22,517 bases of DNA. It comes from a virus. The notes under the pieces are model-generated. The model searched no databases. It was not told the DNA's origin and worked only from the letters and a program-made list of their open reading frames with translations. The stretch lies in IMG/VR virus record IMGVR_UViG_3300032163_000412, positions 1 through 22,517 of that record. One strand, written 5' to 3'. Position 1 is the first letter of the stretch. Each line of letters starts with the position of its first letter. A program made the translations under genes and the position numbers. Shown here in pieces: positions 7,379-14,616 of this stretch.

Positions 7379-8232
7379 CAAAAGTACTAGGAAAACCAGA
7401 AGCAGATGCAGATGTATTAAATAAAGAACCAAAAGTCTTACTTATTGGATACGGATGGGTCGGACAATATTGTGGAAAGTACTTCAAAAATGCGGATATA
7501 TACACAGCAACAGGATGGAATAGACATAAATTATCACACTATGATTTGGCTATTATTTCAGTTCCTACACCTATGGATAAAGAAACTGGTCAATGTGATA
7601 CTTCAATAGTTGAAAGGGTTGTAAAGAAATTCAAAGGTAAAGTTGAGTACTTCTTAATAAAGTCAACTGTAGAAATTGGTACAACAGATTTACTTGCTAA
7701 AGCATATGGAGTTAGAATTGCCATGAGTCCGGAATATATAGGTGAAACACTAGGCCACCCATTACTAGAACCTCGTAGAGATGCTTTTCAGATCATAGGT
7801 GGTGATGACCGTACTACAGCCATGATAGCGTCATTTTGGCTTACAGTACTTCACGCAGATGCTCCTATATTACAATGTACCGCTAAAGAGGCCGAAATAA
7901 TTAAATACTGTGAGAATTATTGGATTATGCAAAGAGTGGATTATTGGAATGATGTATTTGAGATATGTGAAACAATAGGTGCAAACTTTCCAAGAGTAAG
8001 AGAAGGATTAGTATTAGATCCAAGATTTAGCAGAACCCATTCAAATGTATATCCTAATAATCGTGGATGGGCTGGTAAGTGTTTACCTAAAGATATGGTT
8101 GGACTTGCATATAAAATGAGAAAACTACATAAAATGTTACCTACACTTGAACTTCAGATAATAAAGAATGCTAATCATTGGAGAAAGGGATATAAAGGTA
8201 ATCAAAAGTTACTTCCGAAAAAATGGATTTAA
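7375..8232 (+). CDS. UDP-glucose/GDP-mannose dehydrogenase-like protein, C-terminally short
   Basis: From the ATG at 7375 (ATGA overlap; an earlier in-frame start lies inside the previous gene) this is a 285-aa protein. It has the NAD loop LIGYGWVGQYCG (G25-x-G27-x2-G30), the strand LAIISVPTPMD, the family block SPEYIGE, an E-A-E-I-I-K-Y helix, and the catalytic Cys236 in GWAGKCLPKD. Full UDP-glucose 6-dehydrogenases have about 400 residues; here the C-terminal nucleotide-sugar-binding domain is absent, with only about 50 residues after the Cys. The enzyme may use a different substrate or work with a partner. Codons 79-88 contain a 30-base segment repeated exactly near the right end of the window. 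Confidence 0.75.
   Translation: MTKVLGKPEADADVLNKEPKVLLIGYGWVGQYCGKYFKNADIYTATGWNRHKLSHYDLAIISVPTPMDKETGQCDTSIVERVVKKFKGKVEYFLIKSTVEIGTTDLLAKAYGVRIAMSPEYIGETLGHPLLEPRRDAFQIIGGDDRTTAMIASFWLTVLHADAPILQCTAKEAEIIKYCENYWIMQRVDYWNDVFEICETIGANFPRVREGLVLDPRFSRTHSNVYPNNRGWAGKCLPKDMVGLAYKMRKLHKMLPTLELQIIKNANHWRKGYKGNQKLLPKKWI
7609..7638 (+). repeat. 30-bp exact repeat, copy A
   Basis: These 30 bases are the same as 22484-22513, on the same strand and in the same codon frame (VERVVKKFKG in both). The flanks are unrelated. Copy B lies 4 bases from the right edge of the window. Confidence 0.95.
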
Positions 8233-10361
8233 GCGTTTTAATCCCTGCTAAAAATGAAGAGTTTCTTAACCGAACTATATTGGATTTACTTCAGAATATC
8301 GAGGGTAATACGGAAATTATTGCAGTACTTGATGGTTATGTTCCAGAACCTCCGTTAACAGGAATAGATCCAAGAGTAACAATTATATATAACCCGGAAT
8401 CAGTTGGTCAGCGTATAGCTTCTAATCAGGCAGCCAAACTCGCAAAAGGCAAATATGTAATGAAAGTTGATGCTCATTGTGCATTCGACAAAGGCTTTGA
8501 TGTAAAGATGATTGAAGCATTTAAGGAAGTTGGAGATGATGTGACAATGGTTCCGACCATGCGTAATCTTCATGCTTTTGATTGGGTATGTCCAGATGGG
8601 CATAGAAGGTATCAAGGTCCATCAGGTCCATGTAAAGAATGTGGAAAAGATATAGTAAAGGATATTGTATGGATAGCCAAAACTAATCCTCAATCTAATG
8701 CTTTTAGATTTGATAAGACTATGCATTTCCAGTATCATGGTCAACTTACTCAAGAAGAAGATTATAAAAAAGGGGTTTTAGTTGGATTTAAATTGTCTTT
8801 TGATACCCATATCATATCTTCGAGAATCGTAGATTTTCTTACAGACTTTGCAAATTCTCATCTTCTTGCCTGTAGTCGAGATGATCTTTGGTTCAGGAAG
8901 AATATGGCCATGTATACAGTGAGTCTTTCTTCTATTGATAGTAGCTGGAGCAGTAGAACGCAAGAGATTTTCGGAATCAGTAACAAGTTTCAAGTGAAAC
9001 GGATTGCAACATCTTCTGTTATTACAGAGATGGTCAACAACAAGGATATTTCTACCTCTACCTCTAGGGACATTTCCAATCAACCAAGCATAGACAATAC
9101 GGTGTGCGAGTTCGTCCTTGCCCAAATAAGTGAACCTTCCATATCCATCTACGGACAACCTGCCAACCCAGTTCCAACAGGAAGTCGTCTTGTTAATGCA
9201 TATATTGTTAAAAAACTTAACAGCGTACTTGGTGGAGAATTTATCTATAATGAGAAAACGAGTAGTCTCCATAATGGAAGTGTAACACTAACTCCAATTT
9301 ATGACAACGAATTAAATGAAACATTAAGTCTTCAGGGTTCATGCTTCATGTGTACTAAAGAAAAGTATTTTGAACTAGGTCTATGTGGTGAAGAATTCAA
9401 CTCTTGGGGTCAACAGGGTGTTGAAGTGGCCTGTAAGACTTGGTTATCTGGTGGTCGAGTCTTAGTTAATCGTAGAACTTGGTATGCTCATATGTTTAGA
9501 ACTCAAGGTGGGGATTTTAGTTTTCCATATGCTAATCCTTATGCAAAAATATTAGAGAATCGTGAATTATCAAGAAAATTATTTCAGATGGATGGTTGGC
9601 CAAAAGCTACTCATAAGTTTCAATGGTTATTGGATAAGTTTAATCCTCCGGAATGGGGAATAAGTAAAGGTATTTGTTTCTATTCTGATAATACCTGTGA
9701 TGGAACTAAGTTAGGTGAAGAAGTTAAATCCAGACTTGCAAAAATAAGTAGAGATAAAAAGATTCCAATTACTACTGCCTGTCTTAAAAAGATAGATCTT
9801 GGAGTTAAAAACATTTATTTTCCTTCACTTGAAAGAGGAATACTCACAATGTTTAAGCAAATTTTAGCGGCACTTGAGAATTGTCCACATGATATAGTTT
9901 ATCTTTGTGAAGCAGATGTTATATATGATCCATCTCATTTTGACTTTACACCTCCAAGAAAAGATATTGTCTATTACAATCAGAATAATTGGCAACTTCG
10001 TGTAGATGATGGATTTGCAGTTTATTTCGACTGTAAAAGAGTAAGTCAGATTTGTGCTTATAGGGATATATTGATTGAACATTATCGTAAAAGAATCAAA
10101 ATTGTTGAAGAAATAGGTTTTAGTAATGGTATGGGATATGAACCCGGAAGTCATAATAGACCTCAAAGAGTAGATAATCTTAAAAGCGATATATTCATAT
10201 CAGAAGTACCTAATATTGACTTAGCTCATGGTACAAATGTAACTCGTAGAAAATGGAGGCCGGAAGATTTTAGAAGTCAGCGTAATTGTCAGAATTGGAA
10301 GGAAGGTTTTGAAATCCCCGGTTATGGCGATACCCGTAAGTTCATCAAATTACTTCAATAG
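8223..10361 (+). CDS. Two-domain glycosyltransferase fusion with in-frame insertion
   Basis: This 712-aa ORF begins like copy 1 (MDLSV). Domain 1 is a D-x-H GT-A enzyme: D83-A-H85-C, a Zn-ribbon-like C123-x3-H127-x9-C137-x2-C140, and after an insertion SLQGSCFMCTKEKYFELG, then WGQQGVEVACKTWLSGGRVL and WYAHMFR, closely following the GT27 acceptor-site order. Residues about 184-359 do not belong to the fold; they are the antisense reading of an HNH endonuclease gene. Domain 2 (about 480-712) resembles the protein at 4525 and has an EAD motif. Without the insertion the protein would be about 536 aa, close to the 285 + 234 aa of the separate pair at 3683 and 4525. Both flanks of the insertion keep conserved motifs, so function may be retained. 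It overlaps the upstream gene by 10 bases. Confidence 0.75.
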   Translation: MDLSVLIPAKNEEFLNRTILDLLQNIEGNTEIIAVLDGYVPEPPLTGIDPRVTIIYNPESVGQRIASNQAAKLAKGKYVMKVDAHCAFDKGFDVKMIEAFKEVGDDVTMVPTMRNLHAFDWVCPDGHRRYQGPSGPCKECGKDIVKDIVWIAKTNPQSNAFRFDKTMHFQYHGQLTQEEDYKKGVLVGFKLSFDTHIISSRIVDFLTDFANSHLLACSRDDLWFRKNMAMYTVSLSSIDSSWSSRTQEIFGISNKFQVKRIATSSVITEMVNNKDISTSTSRDISNQPSIDNTVCEFVLAQISEPSISIYGQPANPVPTGSRLVNAYIVKKLNSVLGGEFIYNEKTSSLHNGSVTLTPIYDNELNETLSLQGSCFMCTKEKYFELGLCGEEFNSWGQQGVEVACKTWLSGGRVLVNRRTWYAHMFRTQGGDFSFPYANPYAKILENRELSRKLFQMDGWPKATHKFQWLLDKFNPPEWGISKGICFYSDNTCDGTKLGEEVKSRLAKISRDKKIPITTACLKKIDLGVKNIYFPSLERGILTMFKQILAALENCPHDIVYLCEADVIYDPSHFDFTPPRKDIVYYNQNNWQLRVDDGFAVYFDCKRVSQICAYRDILIEHYRKRIKIVEEIGFSNGMGYEPGSHNRPQRVDNLKSDIFISEVPNIDLAHGTNVTRRKWRPEDFRSQRNCQNWKEGFEIPGYGDTRKFIKLLQ
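8772..9302 (-). mobile_element. HNH homing endonuclease insertion inside glycosyltransferase gene (approximate ends)
   Basis: The GT fold is interrupted between HFQYHGQLTQEEDYKKG and NELNETLSLQGSCF. The DNA between is almost wholly the minus-strand HNH gene, with fewer than about 40 bases on either side. That leaves no room for a group I or II intron core on the + strand. No intein-type splice residues are seen at the edges. The + frame stays open throughout, so the element behaves as an in-frame insertion of roughly 175 codons. The ends are judged from protein similarity only and may be off by some codons. Confidence 0.65.
8778..9272 (-). CDS. HNH homing endonuclease (HNH_3 type), antisense within a glycosyltransferase gene
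   Basis: This 164-aa protein has the HNH_3 layout: SCWNWVGRLSVDGYGRF (31-47), LAHRIVYAWLIG, the nuclease core VVDHLCNNRRCCNPFHL with D80-H81, N90 and H93, then SENLLR, and a C-terminal Zn-knuckle pattern with C119, H121/H123, C141 and C144. All catalytic residues are present, so it should be active. The first ATG after an in-frame stop is at 9272; a weak GGAG lies too far upstream to be a good ribosome site. It is the only convincing minus-strand gene. Its codons are exactly in register with the sense ORF and include no TTA, CTA or TCA: 12 Leu and 8 Ser codons all avoid the triplets that would be stops on the other strand. Confidence 0.85.
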   Translation of the reverse strand: METTRFLIIDKFSTKYAVKFFNNICINKTTSCWNWVGRLSVDGYGRFTYLGKDELAHRIVYAWLIGNVPRGRGRNILVVDHLCNNRRCCNPFHLKLVTDSENLLRSTAPATINRRKTHCIHGHILPEPKIISTTGKKMRICKVCKKIYDSRRYDMGIKRQFKSN

Positions 10362-10370
10362 TCAAAAGGC

Positions 10371-10376
10371 TATAAT
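10371..10376 (+). promoter_or_regulatory. -10-like box TATAAT, leaderless start of the Gly-rich gene
   Basis: TATAAT is followed by six bases (TGAGAT) and the ATG at 10383, placing the predicted transcription start on the start codon. No good -35 box or Shine-Dalgarno is visible. The 16 bases from TATAAT through ATGG differ by one base from those at 14113. Confidence 0.5.
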
Positions 10377-10382
10377 TGAGAT

Positions 10383-12854
10383 ATGGCAACATTAAAAGCA
10401 TTAGTTATCGGTGGAGGAGCTGGTGGTAGAAGTGGAGGAGGAGGAGCCGGTGGCTATCAATATAATGCTGCCTTTACAGTTACCGCCCAAGCATACACTG
10501 TTACAGTCGGTGGTGGCGGAGCTGTAAACACAAACGGAGCTGATTCAATTTTCAGTACAATAACAGCAACGGGTGGTGGAAAAGGAGCTGGTGATACATT
10601 AGTGGGTGGTAACGGTGGATGTGGTGGAGGTGGTGGTGGCGATGTTGGTGCAGCTGCAGGAACTGGAAGTCAGGGTGGTAATGGAGGGTCGGGTGGAAAT
10701 GGTATTCCAAACTACGGAGCAGGTGGAGGAGGAGGGGCTACTGGAACTGGCGGAAATGGAACAACAACTGTTGGGGGTAATGGTGGTGGTGGTACTGCAA
10801 ATTCTATAACTGGTACTTCAGTAACTTACGCAGGTGGAGGTGGAGGTGGAACATACAATGGTGGTACTGCTGGAACAGGAGGTACTGGTGGTGGAGGTAA
10901 TGGAGACACTGGTGCAGGTACTGCTGGCTCTGGAACAGACAATTTAGGAGGAGGAGGAGGAGGTTCTGACGGAGGTACTGCAGGAATTGGTGGTAAGGGT
11001 GTTGTTATTATGAGTTTTGTAACTGCTGATTTTGCAACACTTCATTGGGTTACATATGGAGGTACAAAAAGTACAGATGGAGCAAATACTGTTGTTACAT
11101 TTAATAGTAGTGGAACTTTTCAAATAAGTTTAGAGTCTGCGTCAAAATCACCCTCTGCTTCTATAAGCCCATCAGCCTCTATATCTCCATCTCCTTCTGC
11201 CTCTATCTCACCCAGTGCCTCTCAATCTCCATCTAGTTCTGTTTCAAGATCAGTATCACCATCTATCTCACCCAGTGCCTCTCAATCTCCTAGTGCTTCT
11301 ATCTCACCCAGTTCATCCGTTTCAAGATCAGTATCACCATCTATCTCACCATCTGCCTCTTTATCTCCATCAGCTTCTATTTCTCCTTCCGCTTCTATTA
11401 GTCCATCTAGTTCTGTTTCAAGATCAGTATCACCATCTATCTCACCCAGTGCTTCTATCAGTCCATCTGCATCTATTTCATCTTCTTCATCTGTAAGTAG
11501 ATCGGTAAGTCCGTCAATATCTCCAAGTGCATCTATTAGTCCCAGTGCATCTATCAGTCCGTCCAGTTCACCGTCAAGGTCTGTAAGTCCAAGTTCGTCC
11601 GTTTCTCCTTCACTTTCACCTAGTGCATCTATATCTCCCTCTGCTTCTATTAGTCCTAGTGCCTCTATCTCTCCTAGCTCGTCCGTTTCAAGATCTGTTT
11701 CCCCTTCTATCAGTCCATCAGCCTCATTAAGTCCGTCAGCGTCTATATCTCCATCCGCTTCTATTTCCCCCAGTACATCTGTTTCATCTTCAGTTTCCCC
11801 GTCTATTAGTCCTTCTGCATCTATTAGTCCCTCTGCATCTATAAGTCCATCTAGTTCTGTTTCAAGATCTGTTTCCCCTTCTATCAGTCCCAGTACATCT
11901 TTATCCCCATCTCCTTCTATCAGTCCCAGTGCATCTTTATCCCCATCTGCTTCTATCAGTCCGTCCAGTTCACCGTCAAGGTCTGTATCACCGTCTAATT
12001 CTGTTTCACCATCTATTTCACCTTCTGCATCTATTTCCCCTAGTTCTTCTATCTCGCCCAGTACATCAGTATCACCGTCTATAAGTCCATCAGCCTCTAT
12101 TTCGCCTAGTTCGTCTGTTTCACCTTCTATAAGTCCTAGTGCATCTCAATCTCCTTCATCATCTATAAGTCCATCTATTTCACCCTCATCTTCAATAAGT
12201 GAATCTCCATCTGTATCTGCCTCTATCTCACCTAGTACTTCTGTTTCACCTTCAATATCTCCAAGTACATCAGTATCTGCTTCAATATCTCCAAGTGCAT
12301 CTACAAGTCCTTCACTTTCGTCTAGTAGTAGTATTAGTCCATCATCGTCAGTTAGTCCGTCTTTGAGTCCTTCTGCCTCAGTTAGTCCTAGTATTCCTCC
12401 GGCATTATTTACAAGACAGGCATCGGTAACTATTCCTTCTACAAAAGCAGACTTGGGAATTACTTATACAGCTCAAGAAGTAATAAATGTAACTTCAGAT
12501 GATGGAATTTTGGTTGGAATGTCGGGGACTTCAATTATTTATTTATTCCATCAATATAAAATTAGACATACAAATAATAAAGATTCAATGACAATACGAG
12601 TTGATTTACAAAGTACATTAGCACCGACATCATCACCTGTTTATTTACAGATTTATAACTTAACTACTGGTTTATGGGAAACATTAGATTCAAATAATAC
12701 AAGTGTAGCGAATACAGATTTTGAACTTGTAGGTAGAGTTACTTCATTTCAAAGTCAATATTATGATACAGCAGTAACAGATCGTAATTTTCCGGATACT
12801 TATAACTTAAATGAAATAACAATCAGAGTTTATCAATATAATAACCAGACATGA
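10383..12854 (+). CDS. Virion adhesin/fibre-like protein: Gly-rich head, long Ser repeat, C-terminal domain
   Basis: This 823-aa protein has three parts. Residues 1-210 are very Gly-rich (runs such as [16 protein letters not shown]), like the Gly-rich domains of phage tail-fibre adhesins, in which Gly-rich loops form the receptor-binding tip. A short linker follows. Then 419 residues alternate Ser with another residue (11136-12392). The last 150 residues form a beta-type domain beginning [21 protein letters not shown] infer a structural surface protein exposed to the host or the environment. The repeat would act as a stiff or glycosylated stalk. It has a leaderless-type promoter, and its TGA overlaps the next gene. 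No enzymatic motif is seen. Confidence 0.75.
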   Translation: MATLKALVIGGGAGGRSGGGGAGGYQYNAAFTVTAQAYTVTVGGGGAVNTNGADSIFSTITATGGGKGAGDTLVGGNGGCGGGGGGDVGAAAGTGSQGGNGGSGGNGIPNYGAGGGGGATGTGGNGTTTVGGNGGGGTANSITGTSVTYAGGGGGGTYNGGTAGTGGTGGGGNGDTGAGTAGSGTDNLGGGGGGSDGGTAGIGGKGVVIMSFVTADFATLHWVTYGGTKSTDGANTVVTFNSSGTFQISLESASKSPSASISPSASISPSPSASISPSASQSPSSSVSRSVSPSISPSASQSPSASISPSSSVSRSVSPSISPSASLSPSASISPSASISPSSSVSRSVSPSISPSASISPSASISSSSSVSRSVSPSISPSASISPSASISPSSSPSRSVSPSSSVSPSLSPSASISPSASISPSASISPSSSVSRSVSPSISPSASLSPSASISPSASISPSTSVSSSVSPSISPSASISPSASISPSSSVSRSVSPSISPSTSLSPSPSISPSASLSPSASISPSSSPSRSVSPSNSVSPSISPSASISPSSSISPSTSVSPSISPSASISPSSSVSPSISPSASQSPSSSISPSISPSSSISESPSVSASISPSTSVSPSISPSTSVSASISPSASTSPSLSSSSSISPSSSVSPSLSPSASVSPSIPPALFTRQASVTIPSTKADLGITYTAQEVINVTSDDGILVGMSGTSIIYLFHQYKIRHTNNKDSMTIRVDLQSTLAPTSSPVYLQIYNLTTGLWETLDSNNTSVANTDFELVGRVTSFQSQYYDTAVTDRNFPDTYNLNEITIRVYQYNNQT
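11136..12392 (+). repeat. (Ser-x)n coding repeat, 419 residues
   Basis: Ser occupies every second codon, about 210 Ser in all, and no break in the alternation was found by eye. Longer DNA units recur, such as the segment reading [17 protein letters not shown] several times and an exact match between about 11202-11230 and 11262-11290 (60-base offset). Ser codons are mixed among all six types. Confidence 0.9.
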
Positions 12855-14110
12855 ACGCCTTAGATCAATCATTTTGGCCCACATTTGCATCAGCACAGGC
12901 ATTAAGACCTGCCTCAGATACACAGGTCAAGTTATCTATGGGTTTTAAACCCACAGTAACTGCAGGTATAGGACAAGTAAATTTAGCTTTATATAGATCT
13001 GGAAGTCCAAGTGGAAATTTATATGCTCAAATATTTAATGATAGTGCAGGTGTTCCGGGTACTCAAGTTGGAAATGATTCAGATCCAGTTGCTTGTTCAA
13101 CAATTACTTCTACAAGTTTTTCTAGTCCGGATGAAGTTATATTTAATTGGAGTACTACACAACCAGATTTGGTAGCAGGTACACAGTACCACATAGTTTT
13201 AATAGCAACTTATACATTTAGTGGAACAATTTTAGACCTATGGAGTTTGGTTATAGATTCCCCTACTTATGCATCGGGTAACTTAGCTAGTTATGGAACA
13301 AGTTGGTCAAACACAACGAACTATTTCTGTGGATTCAAAGAATATTATGTTATTCCGGGTTCATCATCAGTATCACCATCTATCAGTCCTTCATCATCTT
13401 TAAGTCCTTCACCATCTTTAAGTCCTTCGTCTTCTGCATCTGCATCTGATTCACCTTCCATTTCTCCTTCTGCATCTCAAAGTCCTAGTGCATCTGATTC
13501 ACCTTCCATTTCTCCTTCTGCATCTCAAAGTCCTAGTGCATCCGCATCCCCCAGTGCCTCTATCTCACCTAGTACTTCTGTTTCTGCATCATTATCACCC
13601 AGTGCTTCTATCTCACCATCAAGATCTGTATCATCATCAGTAAGTGCATCTATTTCCCCATCAGCATCTGTAAGTCCATCTGCATCTATTTCACCGTCAA
13701 TATCCCCTAGTTCGTCTGTCAGTCCATCTGTATCCCCTTCTATAAGCCCGTCAGGTTCTATTTCACCATCCGCCTCTGTAAGTCCCAGTGCCTCTATCTC
13801 ACCTAGTACAAGTGTAAGTTCTTCACTTTCACCTAGTGCATCTTTATCACCGTCTGCAAGTAAATCATCTTCACCATCAGCCTCTATCAGTCCATCTGCT
13901 TCAGTGTCACCGTCTGCCTCTCCATCACCAGTTCTTGAAACTTTATCTGTAGATTTTGTAGAAATATGTTTTTCTACTGGTTACAATGATGAATACACAA
14001 CTAGATCCACTTCTTTTGAGAATAAATACTTAACAACAAATACAACTTATACAGACGAGTACACACCAAGAGGTACATCGTTCACAAATTTATATACAAA
14101 AGCGTGTTAG
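12851..14110 (+). CDS. Virion protein: jelly-roll-like head, Ser repeat and duplicated C-terminal motif
   Basis: This 419-aa protein starts at an ATG overlapping the previous stop (ATGA). A TATAAT at 12837-12842 lies 8 bases upstream and could also serve it. Residues 1-170 look like an all-beta carbohydrate-binding or choice-of-anchor type domain: [20 protein letters not shown], then AGVPGTQVG and [15 protein letters not shown]. Residues 171-359 are the alternating Ser repeat (13361-13927). The C-terminal 60 residues contain a duplicated Y-x-DEYT-x-R-x-TSF-x-N-x-Y motif. It is probably a second fibre or decoration protein working with the product of 10383. The exact role is not recognised. 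Confidence 0.7.
   Translation: MNALDQSFWPTFASAQALRPASDTQVKLSMGFKPTVTAGIGQVNLALYRSGSPSGNLYAQIFNDSAGVPGTQVGNDSDPVACSTITSTSFSSPDEVIFNWSTTQPDLVAGTQYHIVLIATYTFSGTILDLWSLVIDSPTYASGNLASYGTSWSNTTNYFCGFKEYYVIPGSSSVSPSISPSSSLSPSPSLSPSSSASASDSPSISPSASQSPSASDSPSISPSASQSPSASASPSASISPSTSVSASLSPSASISPSRSVSSSVSASISPSASVSPSASISPSISPSSSVSPSVSPSISPSGSISPSASVSPSASISPSTSVSSSLSPSASLSPSASKSSSPSASISPSASVSPSASPSPVLETLSVDFVEICFSTGYNDEYTTRSTSFENKYLTTNTTYTDEYTPRGTSFTNLYTKAC
13361..13927 (+). repeat. (Ser-x)n coding repeat, 189 residues
   Basis: This is the same strict Ser alternation as in the other two tracts. It includes a near-perfect tandem duplication (13448-13543) and, near 13739, a segment almost the same as one in the gene at the left edge. 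Confidence 0.9.
13448..13543 (+). repeat. 48-bp tandem duplication within the Ser repeat
   Basis: Two adjacent 48-base units (13448-13495 and 13496-13543) differ only in the last base. Each encodes 16 residues, [16 protein letters not shown]. Sixteen is even, so the Ser alternation is kept. The near-identity indicates a recent slippage or recombination event. Confidence 0.9.
13982..14104 (+). repeat. Duplicated C-terminal peptide motif, about 20 residues
   Basis: The pattern Y-x-DEYT-x-R-x-TSF-x-N-x-Y occurs at 13982 and again at 14048. The two copies differ clearly at the DNA level, so this is an old duplication kept at protein level, perhaps a small beta repeat or trimerisation segment. 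Confidence 0.7.
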
Positions 14111-14112
14111 TT

Positions 14113-14118
14113 TATAAT
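14113..14118 (+). promoter_or_regulatory. -10-like box TATAAT, leaderless start of the HNH gene
   Basis: TATAAT, six bases (TGAAAT) and then the ATG at 14125: the same geometry and nearly the same sequence as before 10383. The -35 region is poor. Confidence 0.5.
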
Positions 14119-14124
14119 TGAAAT

Positions 14125-14616
14125 ATGGGACATACACAAACACTAGAAACTAGACAAAAAATTAGTCAAACAATGAAAGGGAAAATGCCGGCCCATTTCG
14201 AGGAATTTCAATCTAAAAGTCCTTTTATTAAGGGGCATATTCAACTTAATACTGGTCGTACTCACTTCAAAAAAGGTTTAATTCCTTGGAACAAAGGAAA
14301 AAGAGTTCCTCAAATTTCGGGTGTAAATGCATATCAATGGAAAGGTGGAACTTATGCAAAAGATAGGAAGATAGACATGGGTAGAAAGAATTATAGAATG
14401 TGGCGAGAAGCAGTTTTTACTAGAGATGGTTGGAAATGTATATGGTGTAATTCAAGTGATAAATTAAATGCAGACCACATTAAACCTTATTCAAAATATT
14501 TTGAATTAAGATACTCCATAGATAATGGGAGAACACTTTGCGAGAGTTGTCACAAATTAACAAATACTTATGGAAATAAAGTTAAATTAGAACAGGAGAA
14601 AACTTATGCCAACTAA
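14125..14616 (+). CDS. HNH homing endonuclease with NUMOD3-like N-terminus
   Basis: This 163-aa protein begins with a NUMOD3-like DNA-binding segment (TLETRQKISQTMKGK) followed by a basic FKKGLIPWNKGKR stretch. It then has a Zn-bound HNH core: C105-x2-C108, D117-H118, N134, and C139-x2-C142-H143. All key residues are present, so it is probably active. It is a free-standing mobile endonuclease inserted between structural genes; neither flanking gene appears interrupted. Unlike the HNH inside the glycosyltransferase gene, 6 of its 8 Leu codons are TTA or CTA, matching the AT-rich genome. Its end overlaps the next ATG by 11 bases, and its last codons carry that gene's ribosome binding site. Confidence 0.9.
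   Translation: MGHTQTLETRQKISQTMKGKMPAHFEEFQSKSPFIKGHIQLNTGRTHFKKGLIPWNKGKRVPQISGVNAYQWKGGTYAKDRKIDMGRKNYRMWREAVFTRDGWKCIWCNSSDKLNADHIKPYSKYFELRYSIDNGRTLCESCHKLTNTYGNKVKLEQEKTYAN
14594..14599 (+). promoter_or_regulatory. Shine-Dalgarno AGGAGA for the gene at 14606
   Basis: AGGAGA ends 6 bases before the ATG at 14606. It lies inside the HNH coding region, so that gene's 3' end doubles as the leader of the structural gene. Confidence 0.65.

Noticed and set aside
8772-9302. Group I/II intron or intein carrying the HNH gene
   Set aside because: Fewer than about 40 bases lie outside the HNH ORF on each side, so no ribozyme core fits, and no intein splice-junction residues are present.
10606-11496. 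Two + strand ORFs in another frame of the Gly-rich and Ser-repeat gene
   Set aside because: They are low-complexity shadows (Val/Leu-rich and His/Leu-rich) forced by the repeats of the real frame.
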